64,000 bases of DNA from Clostridium thermosuccinogenes (GCF_002896855.1 NZ_CP021850.1:2877665-2941664), one strand, 5' to 3'; positions 1-8,301 are shown, numbered from the stretch's first letter. The notes: generated by a model from the sequence alone, not told the origin. Made by a program: numbers and translations.

Positions 1-636
1 ATATGCAGGAGTCTTGCGTTTGTAATTCAGATTTGTCCATGCGGACATGGTTATTAAAGCAGCAGGCATCGGCATGTCATTATCTCTTAAATAAAGGGCA
101 GTCGCAAGCGTAAGCCCTCCGCCTGCCGAATCACCCGCTATAATGATGTGTTCCGGCAGGTATCCCTGCTCCAAAAGCCATTTATATGCCAGTACAGCAT
201 CCTCTAATGCCGCGGGAAAAGGATGTTTCGGAGCGACCCGGTAATCTACGGTCAAAACCCCGGCTCCGCTTAGCTTGGCATATTGTACCGCCGCACGCCG
301 GTATGTTGTGCCGTTGTCCTCCAGAGAGCGGCTGTAAGCTCCACCATGAAGCTGCAGGATTGCCTTTTCAGGCTTAGTTCCCTTTGCCTTAACCCATTCC
401 ATTGTTATTCCGTCAACTTCTATGATTTCTAAGGAGTAATCCTCCGGCAACGTCCAGTTATCGTTCAGTTGGTTTAAAAGCTTGATGTTGCCATTCCCAC
501 CGATATCTAATCTGTTTTGCAGATAAACTCGGCTTCTGAAGCTTCTGAACATATACCAGGCACCTCCGGCAACCACAGAGATAATTAATATAATTACAAT
601 CCACTTAATAGATTTACTTTTATTTCTCTTACTCAT
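1..636 (-). CDS. Alpha/beta hydrolase fold-3 esterase, membrane-anchored, 3' end outside window
   Basis: The N-terminus has a basic stretch followed by one membrane segment (about residues 11-30), so the enzyme is probably anchored with its catalytic domain outside. The oxyanion-hole motif HGGA lies at about residues 97-100 and the nucleophile elbow GDSAGG at about 166-171, the signature of the hormone-sensitive-lipase (alpha/beta hydrolase fold-3) family, which hydrolyses carboxylic esters. The gene runs off the left edge, so the catalytic Asp and His are not visible. Its ATG overlaps the end of the upstream MarR gene by 8 bases (ATGAGTAA), indicating translational coupling and probable control by that regulator. 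Substrate unknown. Confidence 0.85.
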   Translation of the reverse strand, partial: MSKRNKSKSIKWIVIILIISVVAGGAWYMFRSFRSRVYLQNRLDIGGNGNIKLLNQLNDNWTLPEDYSLEIIEVDGITMEWVKAKGTKPEKAILQLHGGAYSRSLEDNGTTYRRAAVQYAKLSGAGVLTVDYRVAPKHPFPAALEDAVLAYKWLLEQGYLPEHIIIAGDSAGGGLTLATALYLRDNDMPMPAALITMSAWTNLNYKRKTPAY

Positions 637-1114
637 CGCTTCGGACCCCCTTCTCGTCAAGCATTTCTTTGTAAATTTCCGTAAGCTTGTCGATTAAATC
701 AATCAATTTGTCCGTATCGGAGTCGCCTAAGGATGCGACAAGCCTTTCAGCAATGCTCAAAATCCCTCTGTTTGCCTTTTCTATGGCTCTAATGCCTGCT
801 TCGGTCAATTCAATTTTCACACTTCTTCTGTCTTCTTTATCAATGCTCCTTGTGATGAATCCCCTATGTTCCAGATCGTTGAGGATGCGTGTAATGGATG
901 GGCGGGACAACTCAAGCATATCGGACAGATCTGCAGCTTTAATGTATCCTTGCTTTCCGCAACTTGACAAATCACTGTTTGAAAGCCATATATTCCGCAA
1001 AACAAGATACTCTCCTTGCGAAAGATCGCCGCTGCTTAATAATTTGTTTAACTGCCTCCTCATATTAAGACAGGAATTCAACAGGTGGAATCCTTTTTGC
1101 TGCTTCATAGGCAT
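629..1114 (-). CDS. MarR-family transcriptional regulator
   Basis: This 161-residue protein has the usual MarR length. A winged helix-turn-helix covers about residues 60-115, with the recognition region reading LSDMLELSRPSITRILNDLE, and the wing contains the conserved D-x-R-S motif (DKEDRRSVKIELTEAG). It probably binds DNA as a dimer and is released by a small phenolic or lipophilic ligand, as is usual in the family. It overlaps the downstream esterase gene and is preceded by an inverted repeat 33 bases upstream of the ATG that could be its own operator. The upstream Met codon (ATGCCTATGAAG) is used; the second ATG two codons later is equally possible. Confidence 0.88.
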   Translation of the reverse strand: MPMKQQKGFHLLNSCLNMRRQLNKLLSSGDLSQGEYLVLRNIWLSNSDLSSCGKQGYIKAADLSDMLELSRPSITRILNDLEHRGFITRSIDKEDRRSVKIELTEAGIRAIEKANRGILSIAERLVASLGDSDTDKLIDLIDKLTEIYKEMLDEKGVRSDE

Positions 1115-1146
1115 TACCTCATATCGATATTTTAGTTTTTAATAAA

Positions 1147-1169
1147 AATAGTTTCGTATGTGAACTATT
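1147..1169. promoter_or_regulatory. Probable MarR operator
   Basis: AATAGTT and AACTATT form a perfect 7-bp inverted repeat with a 9-bp spacer, 33 bases upstream of the MarR gene start. Position and dyad symmetry fit autoregulation; assignment is inferred. Confidence 0.5.
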
Positions 1170-1221
1170 ATAGCTAGAAATCAATTTAAAATCAATAGCG
1201 TTTACTGACAAAAATTAATTC

Positions 1222-1377
1222 TCAGGGTAATGCTGCTTTGATTTCCTTAAATATTCTGCCGTTGCTGTATTTCCATTTTTCAGCATTTCCAATGGCGTTC
1301 CTGCAAACACAACTTACCGTTATCAGACATCCCGCAGGATAACTTACATCTGCACCATTTATAATAATATCATTCAT
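1222..1377 (-). CDS. Small protein of 51 residues, possible phage-structural remnant
   Basis: A 52-codon reading frame begins with ATG preceded by a strong ribosome site (GGGAGGAATAGGG), better than that of several full-size neighbours. The product starts MNDIIINGADVSYPAG and has three cysteines near residues 17-25. The opening pattern (xxIxINGxxVxYP) resembles the N-termini of short phage tail or head-tail proteins, but this is only a resemblance and I do not claim a function. It lies between two minus-strand genes, with a terminator of the next gene upstream, so it would need its own promoter. It could be the truncated start of a longer lost gene. Confidence 0.4.
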   Translation of the reverse strand: MNDIIINGADVSYPAGCLITVSCVCRNAIGNAEKWKYSNGRIFKEIKAALP

Positions 1378-1545
1378 CCCTATTCCTCCCGACCCTCATG
1401 CTTTATGCTTTTGCAGCTATATTAATCCCTCTTTTCAGGAAAAGAGCAAGCAAGTTCTTTGTTTTATTGAACCATACTTTGGCATGCATCCCTCTATTAT
1501 ACAACCTTGTTGCAATTGCCAAACTTTTAAATCCTATCATGCAGT

Positions 1546-1579
1546 AAAAAATTGGGGATGGCATCGAAACCATCCCCAA
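1546..1579 (-). terminator. Rho-independent terminator after the acetyltransferase
   Basis: A perfect 10-bp stem (TTGGGGATGG/CCATCCCCAA, 1552-1561 with 1570-1579) and 8-nt loop are followed on the minus strand by six T. It lies about 50 bases past the stop of the acetyltransferase gene. Confidence 0.9.
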
Positions 1580-1628
1580 CTCAGCAACCAGTGCTCCACT
1601 CTCAACATGCGACCAGCGGTAACAATAT

Positions 1629-2495
1629 CTATTCAAATCTCAACATGAGCGAATCACAAACCGGCGTATATCCTATTTTTTGATAAATGCTATTCGATGT
1701 TGGATTCAGCAAATCCGTGTATAATACGCACTTTTTATATCCTCTGTCCAATGCCATTTGACTGATTTGAGCCACGCATGAAGTGGCATAACCCTTTCCG
1801 CGATAATAAGGAGGGGTATACACAAATGCCACGCCGATAGCTGTTTGCAATTCCCTTGTATAACCTGCCATAGAGACAGGTATCCCATCGACCTCCAAAG
1901 CGTAGAGCTTTTTAGTAGATAATCGGTATCGATATGCTTCTTCATTTTGAGGGATTGACATTTCTGTTGCTCCATAACTACTTGCTGCATTAAATGCCTC
2001 AAGCCAGTATGGGAAAAAATACATATCTCTTTCATCCAGCAAACGAACGACACCAAATTGCTTAATATCTGGATTTACTGCCTTAAGCTCATATATGCGC
2101 TGGCTCATGGTTGTTTTAAAGGTTAATCCCTTTAGAGAGGTATATTCACTGGCAAAATGCTCCGCCAGGTTTTTTTCAGTCATCACACCGGGAATTTCAT
2201 AGCCTTTCAGTCCATCTATCAGGCAGTTTATGGCTTTTGAATTGATTACATTGTCTGTAGCATAAAGTGTGATATTATGCGGTGGTGTCATTAAAGCGGT
2301 AAGCTGTATACCCTTTTCATCCGAAACAGTTGCCATAAGCCAATTTGCAGGGTCACGCCAGTCTGTTTTATCTTTCCCTTCATGTCCAATTATGATATTG
2401 CCAAGGAGAATCATGTTCTGCGACTCGTGACGCATTAACACATCATAGGTATCATAGTAAAACTCATGCACATCCTTATACAACTTGAATTGCAT
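1629..2495 (-). CDS. GNAT-family N-acetyltransferase, two-domain
   Basis: The 288-residue protein carries a C-terminal GNAT fold: the acetyl-CoA loop reads YYRGKGYATS (about residues 230-239), preceded by the beta-strand IGVAFVYTPP and followed by YTDLLNPTSNSIYQKIGY, the usual last GNAT motif. The N-terminal half (residues 1-130) is an additional domain typical of the larger predicted-acetyltransferase group seen in Firmicutes. It should transfer an acetyl group from acetyl-CoA to an amine; the acceptor is unknown. The gene has its own ribosome site (AAAGGGTGG) and its own terminator, so it is probably monocistronic. Confidence 0.88.
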   Translation of the reverse strand: MQFKLYKDVHEFYYDTYDVLMRHESQNMILLGNIIIGHEGKDKTDWRDPANWLMATVSDEKGIQLTALMTPPHNITLYATDNVINSKAINCLIDGLKGYEIPGVMTEKNLAEHFASEYTSLKGLTFKTTMSQRIYELKAVNPDIKQFGVVRLLDERDMYFFPYWLEAFNAASSYGATEMSIPQNEEAYRYRLSTKKLYALEVDGIPVSMAGYTRELQTAIGVAFVYTPPYYRGKGYATSCVAQISQMALDRGYKKCVLYTDLLNPTSNSIYQKIGYTPVCDSLMLRFE

Positions 2496-2644
2496 TTCTA
2501 ACCACCCTTTCTCACACTAAATAATATAAACAGTTTACATTAACAGTCATAAATTTTGCTCCCGTTCATCGCTGTGAAATCAACCCATAACCCAGCCTGA
2601 CCAAACACCATAATTTAAAATATGTTCTGAAGCATAATTGAATC

Positions 2645-2833
2645 TTATTGCTTGCTCTTAAATGGTGACATTAAGAAAAATATCATGGCAATTATATAAG
2701 CGAAATACATGGTATATACTACTTCCAAAGGCATAGGCCAACTCATTTCGGGATAATTTAAGGCAATAGCTGCAAAGCTGAAAGCTATAACTAACATGAA
2801 TATTCCCAAGCTTCTTGATAGTTTTTTACTCAT
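2645..2833 (-). CDS. Small two-span membrane protein
   Basis: The 62-residue product has a basic N-terminus (MSKKLSR), two predicted membrane helices (about residues 9-26 and 36-56) and a short basic tail (FKSKQ). A weak ribosome site (AAAAAGG) precedes the ATG. No family is recognised. It stands alone between the acetyltransferase and the ABC transporter operon, transcribed in the same direction as both. Composition (high Phe, Ile, Met; coherent hydrophobic blocks) favours a real gene over chance. Confidence 0.55.
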   Translation of the reverse strand: MSKKLSRSLGIFMLVIAFSFAAIALNYPEMSWPMPLEVVYTMYFAYIIAMIFFLMSPFKSKQ

Positions 2834-2839
2834 GGTTTA

Positions 2840-3100
2840 TGCCTTTTTGAAAGCTAGTTTAATAACATTATAGATTTTTTTCCAGTTATTCTCAAGCCCC
2901 CTCCTATACAGAGAATTTCCTCTTTATTGGCGGCTAAACTTATTTATATTGATTATACTTGTATTTGCTTTTAATAGTAAATTTATCAATTTTTAATTCA
3001 AATCCCTATATAAGCACAGGTTGATGCGTCCCTCCTTTTTCCTCAGCCTATATATTATCTCATCTGTCACATCATACCTACCCTACTTCATCCTCAACTT
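2840..3100. other. Intergenic stretch without recognised gene
   Basis: AT-rich sequence between the small membrane protein and the terminator of the ABC transporter operon. No reading frame with a ribosome site and no convincing RNA structure was seen. Confidence 0.5.
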
Positions 3101-3106
3101 TTTCCC

Positions 3107-3150
3107 AAAAAAATACCCTTGATATGTTTCCTCATGCACATATCAAGGGT
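3107..3150 (-). terminator. Rho-independent terminator of the ABC transporter operon
   Basis: A perfect 13-bp stem (ACCCTTGATATGT at 3115-3127 with its complement at 3138-3150) is followed on the minus strand by a run of seven T (3107-3113). It is 67 bases downstream of the permease stop codon. A related hairpin occurs at 34934-34969. Confidence 0.9.
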
Positions 3151-3216
3151 TAAAGTCGAGTATGCATATTTGCATTATTTTAAACCCAGCATTATAAATT
3201 TACTTTGATTTTACAA

Positions 3217-5208
3217 TCAATGTTCTGAGTGTATAGTTTCAATAATACTATCGCAGCGAAGCCGTGATATTGAATACCGCATTATGATCCAAGTTATGGC
3301 AATCACACCGAGCGTACACTGAAGTATTGGCATCCAGGGTATCGCATAATCCAATTTTACCGGTGAGGTAAAAGCTCGATATAATAAGTACGACCCGAGG
3401 ACACCAAGGGGCACTCCAAAAACAAGGGATTTAACCGAACATAGCAAGCTTTCAAGGTTCAGCATGCGTCTAAGCCCTGCCGGTGTGATGCCGACACTGC
3501 GCAAAACGGCAAATTCACGCCCACGGGAACGAACGTTGGTGGATATGGTGCTGATTACATTAGTCATCCCAATCAGCGTCAGCATCGTGATGAACCCGTA
3601 TATAAATACCATAATCAAGCGGCTTATATCGCGGACCTCAAAAGGGATTTCCTCCATATTTTTTACTTCAATATATTCCGAACTTCCCTCAAATGTAATG
3701 GAATCATGCAATATTTCCTCAGCATATTTTGCGAAACCCTTCGGATTCTTTGCTTCTATAAACCATATGTAACGGGTGGCATTAAGCTGCGGAACAATAA
3801 CCGTCACATTGCCCACATAAGTTGCCGCCACCTCATTCGGCACATCACGGATATCAAGCATACCACCCAAGGACAACTCAACTTTGGAATTATCTTTTGG
3901 GTTTGTTAAATTCAAAGTCTGAGGGGTAAATGCAAAGGGTTCAAATATTGATTTTCCGGCACCGTCACCGCCGGGTATTCGTGCATAATTTACAAGTATG
4001 TTAGAGCCAAGGGGAACCCCCGCTTTTTTACACAGCTTTGCATAATTCTCTTGGTCCGTGATGAATAAGGTAACGGGTACTGAATATCCGTCCCCGGCAG
4101 GGACATATCCATTAGAGTTGAAAATTTCAAGCATCTTGGATGTCAGTATTTCTTTCGGTATAACTGTTTTGTACGAGTTATAATCACCTTCCAGCACATC
4201 ATCTCCAACGCCAAATACGCTGGTGTTGGGATACTCGCGGAATTTCACAGTTATTTGGTCTGCAATAGCGCTGTTTAACGTAGCATACTCATGCTCTTTA
4301 CTTTCATTGCTTCCGTTATCAGGCTTTGCTTCTTCCGGGGGTAAAAATGTGCATACTACATTTGCGTTTTCTACACCCGGGTAATACAATCGCGTGATTT
4401 CTTTATATTGCCCGCTGAAATAACCGGCGGCGATAAACAGCACTATGCTTGCGGTGAGGGACACAACAGTTGCGCGGAAATTTCTCCGGCTTCTTTTCAG
4501 TGACTTATAAGCAAGGGTACCTTCAAAACCGAACAGCTTTCCGATGAGAAGCCCTCCCCGGACATTCCTTGCTTTGATTTCAACCTCACCTCTTCCCCGT
4601 ATAGCGTCAATTGAAGCCATCTTTGCAGCCTTGCTGGCTGGAATCCATGCCGACATCCACACAGTCCCAAAGGATAGCATTATCGAAATTACTATGGCCT
4701 GCCATGCAACAATAAAATCAAAGTTGATTTGAAAAGAGTTCCTTCTGTTTGCCGCAGCCAGAAGATTATCCATGATCTGTATACCTGCAAAATTGACGAT
4801 TAGTCCCAACACAATACCTATGGGAATAGCGACTGCTGCGAGCAATATCCCTTCATACATGATTATTTGTGCTATCTGCCGCTTTGTCGCACCGACGCTT
4901 TTCAGAATGCCGAACTGCCTGATACGCTCTCCCGCGCTGATGCGGAAGGAATTGGATACAACTATAACGGAAGCGGCTGTTATAATGGAACCGAAAACAG
5001 CGCCCAATCCCAAAAGCATCTCATTATACATGGAGTTATAATAACGGTTCTCGCCCAATAGACCCTTAAACATAACATCAGCGCTGGCAACAAAGCCGGA
5101 GACAGCGGTTATCATTGCCGTTGACAGCATTATTCCGGCAAGGGTAAAAAGGGTGCGGCTCCGGTTTGTTTTCAATTGGCTGTACGCCAATCCTGCAGCT
5201 AGTTTCAT
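3217..5208 (-). CDS. FtsX-type ABC transporter permease
   Basis: About 663 residues with two FtsX/MacB-type permease modules. The first covers residues 1-260 (helices near 20-40, 67-90, 115-137 and 168-190, with the typical cytoplasmic RxFGILKSVGATKRQI coupling segment). A long extracellular part follows (about 285-545). The second module has the matching segment REFAVLRSVGITPAGLRRM and ends with two helices. Such permeases pair with LolD/MacB/BceA-type ATPases and export or extract lipids, peptides or antibiotics from the membrane. ATG at 5208 is chosen because GAGGTGG lies 7 bases upstream; it overlaps the end of the ATPase gene, so the two are coupled. Membership of the VanRS-like regulon suggests a cell-wall antibiotic response. 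Confidence 0.9.
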   Translation of the reverse strand: MKLAAGLAYSQLKTNRSRTLFTLAGIMLSTAMITAVSGFVASADVMFKGLLGENRYYNSMYNEMLLGLGAVFGSIITAASVIVVSNSFRISAGERIRQFGILKSVGATKRQIAQIIMYEGILLAAVAIPIGIVLGLIVNFAGIQIMDNLLAAANRRNSFQINFDFIVAWQAIVISIMLSFGTVWMSAWIPASKAAKMASIDAIRGRGEVEIKARNVRGGLLIGKLFGFEGTLAYKSLKRSRRNFRATVVSLTASIVLFIAAGYFSGQYKEITRLYYPGVENANVVCTFLPPEEAKPDNGSNESKEHEYATLNSAIADQITVKFREYPNTSVFGVGDDVLEGDYNSYKTVIPKEILTSKMLEIFNSNGYVPAGDGYSVPVTLFITDQENYAKLCKKAGVPLGSNILVNYARIPGGDGAGKSIFEPFAFTPQTLNLTNPKDNSKVELSLGGMLDIRDVPNEVAATYVGNVTVIVPQLNATRYIWFIEAKNPKGFAKYAEEILHDSITFEGSSEYIEVKNMEEIPFEVRDISRLIMVFIYGFITMLTLIGMTNVISTISTNVRSRGREFAVLRSVGITPAGLRRMLNLESLLCSVKSLVFGVPLGVLGSYLLYRAFTSPVKLDYAIPWMPILQCTLGVIAITWIIMRYSISRLRCDSIIETIHSEH

Positions 5209-5888
5209 CGGCACACCACCTCATCCCTGATGATTTGTCCATCGCTGATGGTAATGACCCGATCGGCCTGGACAGCTATTTTTTCGTCATGGGTGATGAT
5301 AATCAATGTCTGATTGTATCGCTTATTCGACAGCTTCAAAAGCTCTATAATCTCTCTGCTGGATTTGCTGTCCAGATTGCCCGTAGGTTCATCGGCGAGG
5401 ATGATCGCAGGATCATTGATCAATGCCCTTCCTACGGACACGCGCTGCTGCTGTCCCCCGGAAAGCTCATTGGGTAAGTGTTTCGCCCTATCAGTCAACC
5501 CGATTGTTTCAAGTATCTTCTTAAGCTTATCTCCATCCGGTTTGCGATTGTCCAAAAGGCACGGCAGCAAGATGTTTTCTTCCGCCGTTAGCGTCGGAAT
5601 GAGATTATAAAACTGATAAACAAGCCCTATATTACGGCGGCGAAAAACCGCAAGCTCGCTTTCATTCAGCTTAAAGATATCCTTGCCGGAAATTTCAACG
5701 CTGCCTGACGTAGGGCGGTCAACGCCACCGATCAAGTGCATAAGGGTTGATTTCCCTGAGCCGGATGCGCCTACGATGGCTACAAACTCTCCTTTTTCCA
5801 CGCTGAAGCTCACACCACCTAAAGCCGTAACAGTTGTGTCACCTTTGCCATATGTCTTGGTTAAATTTTTGACTTGCAAAATAGCCAT
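5205..5888 (-). CDS. ABC transporter ATP-binding protein (LolD/MacB/BceA type)
   Basis: The 227-residue protein is a stand-alone ATPase. Walker A reads GASGSGKST (about residues 39-47), the Q-loop YQFYNL follows near 90, the ABC signature is LSGGQQQR (about 142-149), Walker B is AIILADEPTGNLDS and the switch His lies in IITHDEK. It energises the permease encoded immediately downstream, with which it overlaps. A strong ribosome site (GAGGAGG) precedes the ATG. Upstream lie a terminator (5931-5980) and, beyond it, five phased ATAAG repeats, so expression probably depends on the VanR-like regulator and may be attenuated. Confidence 0.95.
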   Translation of the reverse strand: MAILQVKNLTKTYGKGDTTVTALGGVSFSVEKGEFVAIVGASGSGKSTLMHLIGGVDRPTSGSVEISGKDIFKLNESELAVFRRRNIGLVYQFYNLIPTLTAEENILLPCLLDNRKPDGDKLKKILETIGLTDRAKHLPNELSGGQQQRVSVGRALINDPAIILADEPTGNLDSKSSREIIELLKLSNKRYNQTLIIITHDEKIAVQADRVITISDGQIIRDEVVCR

Positions 5889-5930
5889 TACTTGTCCTCC
5901 TCATTTTTGATAATGTATATTAAAAGAATG

Positions 5931-5980
5931 AAAAAAGCCTGCCTGTTTCAACAGTTTCATCTTATCGAAATCAGGCAGGC
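5931..5980 (-). terminator. Terminator between carboxypeptidase and ABC genes
   Basis: GCCTGCCTG-TTTC (5937-5949) pairs with GAAAtCAGGCAGGC (5967-5980; one bulged base), followed on the minus strand by six T (5931-5936). It ends the carboxypeptidase transcript. Because it lies between the phased repeat array at 5997-6045 and the ATPase start, it could also act as a leader attenuator, depending on where the ABC promoter starts. Confidence 0.85.
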
Positions 5981-5996
5981 CATGTTGGAAGTTTAA

Positions 5997-6045
5997 CTTA
6001 TCAAAATCTTATTTAATTCTTATGAAGAACTTATTATTTTCTTAT
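5997..6045 (-). promoter_or_regulatory. Five 11-bp-phased ATAAG repeats upstream of the ABC operon
   Basis: On the plus strand CTTAT begins exactly at 5997, 6008, 6019, 6030 and 6041, giving ATAAG-N6 repeats on the coding strand. Eleven-base direct repeats are the usual binding pattern of OmpR-family regulators. The array overlaps the last codons of the carboxypeptidase gene. The same motif, and a following TTCCAACAT, recurs upstream of the carboxypeptidase, linking both to the VanR-like regulator (inference). Confidence 0.75.
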
Positions 6046-7050
6046 GCTGTTGTACACTGCCACTGCATCCGTAACATTGTATTGTTCGGTTTTGTGATTT
6101 CCTTTGGCACCGGTTGTTATCAATATATATTCCTCTCTACCCACTTTGGCGAGGCTTGCGAGACATAGACCTGCCTTATCGGTATATCCGGTTTTCCCTC
6201 CTAAAATTTCCCCGTCAGCAATGTTTTGATCACCAAGCTTTTCATACATGGTGCTGTAAAAGGTTATCCCGCCGGGGTGTACATTGGTAGGCGGCGTGGA
6301 ATAGCGGAATGTAGTGAAAATCTCCCGGAAAGCATCATTTTCTAAAGCATAGCTTAGAAGAACAGCCAGATCCTCGACAGTTGTGTAGTGGTTTTCAATG
6401 TGAAGCCCCGTCGTATTTTCAAAATGGGTATTTTTCATGCCAAGGTCTTCCGCCTTTTGATTCATTAAATTTACAAAATTCTCTTCAGATCCAGCTATAT
6501 GTTCTGCAAGTGCAATACAGCACTCCGCACCGCTGGGCAGCATTACTCCGTACAAAAGATCGATGGCCCTTACCTCTTCGCCCGGTTGGAAACCTGCCAT
6601 TGACGCATCTGCTTCGAAAAGTCCCTGAAACATAGAGTTGGTAAGCTTTATTTTTTCCTTAAGATTGTACAAATTCTCTATCGCAACAATGGTTGTCATC
6701 ATTTTAGTCAAGGAAGCAGGATAGATTTTTTCATCGCTATTTTTTTGCATCAGTATGGTATTGTCTTTTAAACGGATCAGAATCGCGTTACGGCTGTGCA
6801 GCCCGTTTTCAGATATAGATGCAGGGGAATCAGCTTTTTTCTCCGGCGGAGATACCGGGATTATCTTATAGCCAGAGGAATCAGGTTTTATAGTCAAAGA
6901 ATATGGCGAGGTTTTATCGGCATATTCTAATATGTTATAGTTTTCCGGAGTAATAATGGATATATAGGCAAAAGCAGCAATGGCAGCCATCATAAGAAAT
7001 ATTGCGAATATGCTTATTCCCGATTTTTTCTTTCTTGTTTTTTGCACCAT
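6034..7050 (-). CDS. Serine D,D-carboxypeptidase (peptidase S11, VanY-D/DacF type)
   Basis: The 338-residue protein has a short cytoplasmic N-terminus, one membrane helix (about residues 12-33) and an extracellular penicillin-binding-protein fold. The catalytic SxxK is S113-L-T-K116 and the KTG triad is K286-T-G. The middle motif, normally SxN, reads SGA (173-175). S11 enzymes remove the terminal D-Ala from peptidoglycan stem pentapeptides. In vanD-type glycopeptide-resistance clusters the VanY enzyme is known to be of this penicillin-binding type, which fits the adjoining VanR/VanS-like genes. It has its own promoter with three phased repeats and a good ribosome site (AAGGAG). No signal-peptidase site is evident, so it is probably membrane anchored. 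Confidence 0.9.
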   Translation of the reverse strand: MVQKTRKKKSGISIFAIFLMMAAIAAFAYISIITPENYNILEYADKTSPYSLTIKPDSSGYKIIPVSPPEKKADSPASISENGLHSRNAILIRLKDNTILMQKNSDEKIYPASLTKMMTTIVAIENLYNLKEKIKLTNSMFQGLFEADASMAGFQPGEEVRAIDLLYGVMLPSGAECCIALAEHIAGSEENFVNLMNQKAEDLGMKNTHFENTTGLHIENHYTTVEDLAVLLSYALENDAFREIFTTFRYSTPPTNVHPGGITFYSTMYEKLGDQNIADGEILGGKTGYTDKAGLCLASLAKVGREEYILITTGAKGNHKTEQYNVTDAVAVYNSIRK

Positions 7051-7077
7051 AATTAAACAGCTCCTTATTTTATGATG

Positions 7078-7147
7078 ATACTATTCAACCACAAAACAAG
7101 GAGCAATGTTGGAATTTCATCTTATGAACCTCTTAAGATTTTCTTAA
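7078..7147 (-). promoter_or_regulatory. Carboxypeptidase promoter with three phased TTAAG/ATAAG repeats
   Basis: On the plus strand CTTAT/CTTAA/CTTAA begin at 7121, 7132 and 7143 (11-bp period). On the coding strand they are followed by TTCCAACAT, then a -35-like TTGCTC (7101-7106), 17-bp spacer and -10-like TAGTAT (7078-7083). This is the layout expected for an activator of the OmpR family bound just upstream of -35. Confidence 0.7.
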
Positions 7148-7161
7148 AACAAAAGAAGCTT

Positions 7162-8301
7162 TTATACCGGAAGCTTTACTGTAAATGTAGTATTTTCTGT
7201 GTTGCTTTCCACAGATATTGTTCCGTCGTGAGCATTGACAATTTCTTTGGCGATGGCCAAGCCCAGCCCTGCTCCACCGGTGTTTGTGGAGCGCGCAGAA
7301 TCCAACCGGTAAAATTTCTCAAAAATAGTATCAAGCTTTGTCTGCGGGATTGGATTCCCCTGATTGGTAAAAGTTATTTTGATATAGTTGTCCTGCTGTT
7401 TGGCAGAAATGTCAATGACGCTGTTTTCATAGCTATAGGCTATCGCATTTTTCAAAATATTGTTGAACACACGGGCTAGTTTGTCTGCATCTCCCCACAG
7501 AGTTAAACCTTCAGGCACATTGACCGACACCTGCTTTCGTTGTGGAGTCAGCAATGGATAGAATTCATCCGCCATCTGCTGGAGCATGAAAAGCAAATTT
7601 ATTTTTTCCTTATTCAAAACAATAGTTTGAAGGTTAAATCTTGTGATTTCAAAAAACTCGTTTATAAGCTTCTCTAACCGATAAGCCTTTTCCAAGGTAA
7701 TACCGACATATTTTGCCTTTTGCTCCTGAGGCATATCCGGAGCTTCATTCAGAAGACTCAAATATCCTATGATGGATGTCAGAGGCGTCTTTATATCATG
7801 AGCCAGATAAACTACCAAATCATTTTTTCGTTGTTCGGCATCAAGGGCGGCTTTCTTTTGCTTTTCCAACTTATTTTTTATCTGATTAATCTTATTTTCC
7901 ATGAAATCCAACTCCGGTGACAATGTAATCTCTTCATCGGTTTCATCCGTAAGCTTATCCATTCCGATGCTGATCTCATCAAAATATTTTGTTAGCCATG
8001 AGATGGAAAACCTAAAAAGTATGACTAAAAATATCAGAGTCACAAAAAAAAGAATCTTATCCATATTTTTACGGAATACAAGATTATAGATTGTGTATGC
8101 ATCTGAATAACTAAAAGAAAAAACATCGATTAAAAACCGGACAATACGGTCTCCGATCTGTCCACGCAGAATATTGCGCAACAGATAAACAGTCACCGCG
8201 GCAGTAACTGTTATCAGAAGCATTTGAAAAAACACTTTTCTTTTTAATTTTATATAATCATTCCTTCTTTTATCCCTCTTATCTGTCAATTTTATAGCCA
8301 A
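7162..8301 (-). CDS. vanS: VanS-like sensor histidine kinase
   Basis: This 379-residue kinase has two membrane helices (about residues 24-44 and 82-102) with a short extracellular loop, a linker with YFDEI, the phospho-acceptor motif YLAHDIKTPLTSIIGY with His168, and a HATPase domain (N-box FNNILKNAIAYS, G1/G2 boxes NTGGAGLGLAIAKEI). Long stretches (for example AHDIKTPLTSIIGYLSLL, DKLARVFNNILKNA, FEKFYRLDSARS) match what I remember of enterococcal VanS almost word for word. VanS proteins sense glycopeptide-induced envelope change and phosphorylate or dephosphorylate VanR. A TTG start is used and the gene overlaps vanR-like by 23 bases. Ligand specificity cannot be read from sequence. Confidence 0.9.
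   Translation of the reverse strand: MAIKLTDKRDKRRNDYIKLKRKVFFQMLLITVTAAVTVYLLRNILRGQIGDRIVRFLIDVFSFSYSDAYTIYNLVFRKNMDKILFFVTLIFLVILFRFSISWLTKYFDEISIGMDKLTDETDEEITLSPELDFMENKINQIKNKLEKQKKAALDAEQRKNDLVVYLAHDIKTPLTSIIGYLSLLNEAPDMPQEQKAKYVGITLEKAYRLEKLINEFFEITRFNLQTIVLNKEKINLLFMLQQMADEFYPLLTPQRKQVSVNVPEGLTLWGDADKLARVFNNILKNAIAYSYENSVIDISAKQQDNYIKITFTNQGNPIPQTKLDTIFEKFYRLDSARSTNTGGAGLGLAIAKEIVNAHDGTISVESNTENTTFTVKLPV

Noticed and set aside
687-1142. Plus-strand 151-codon frame
   Set aside because: Antisense shadow of the MarR gene, whose motifs and ribosome site are clear.
1403-1636. Minus-strand 77-codon open frame after the acetyltransferase gene
   Set aside because: It runs straight through the strong terminator at 1546-1579 and has no ribosome site.
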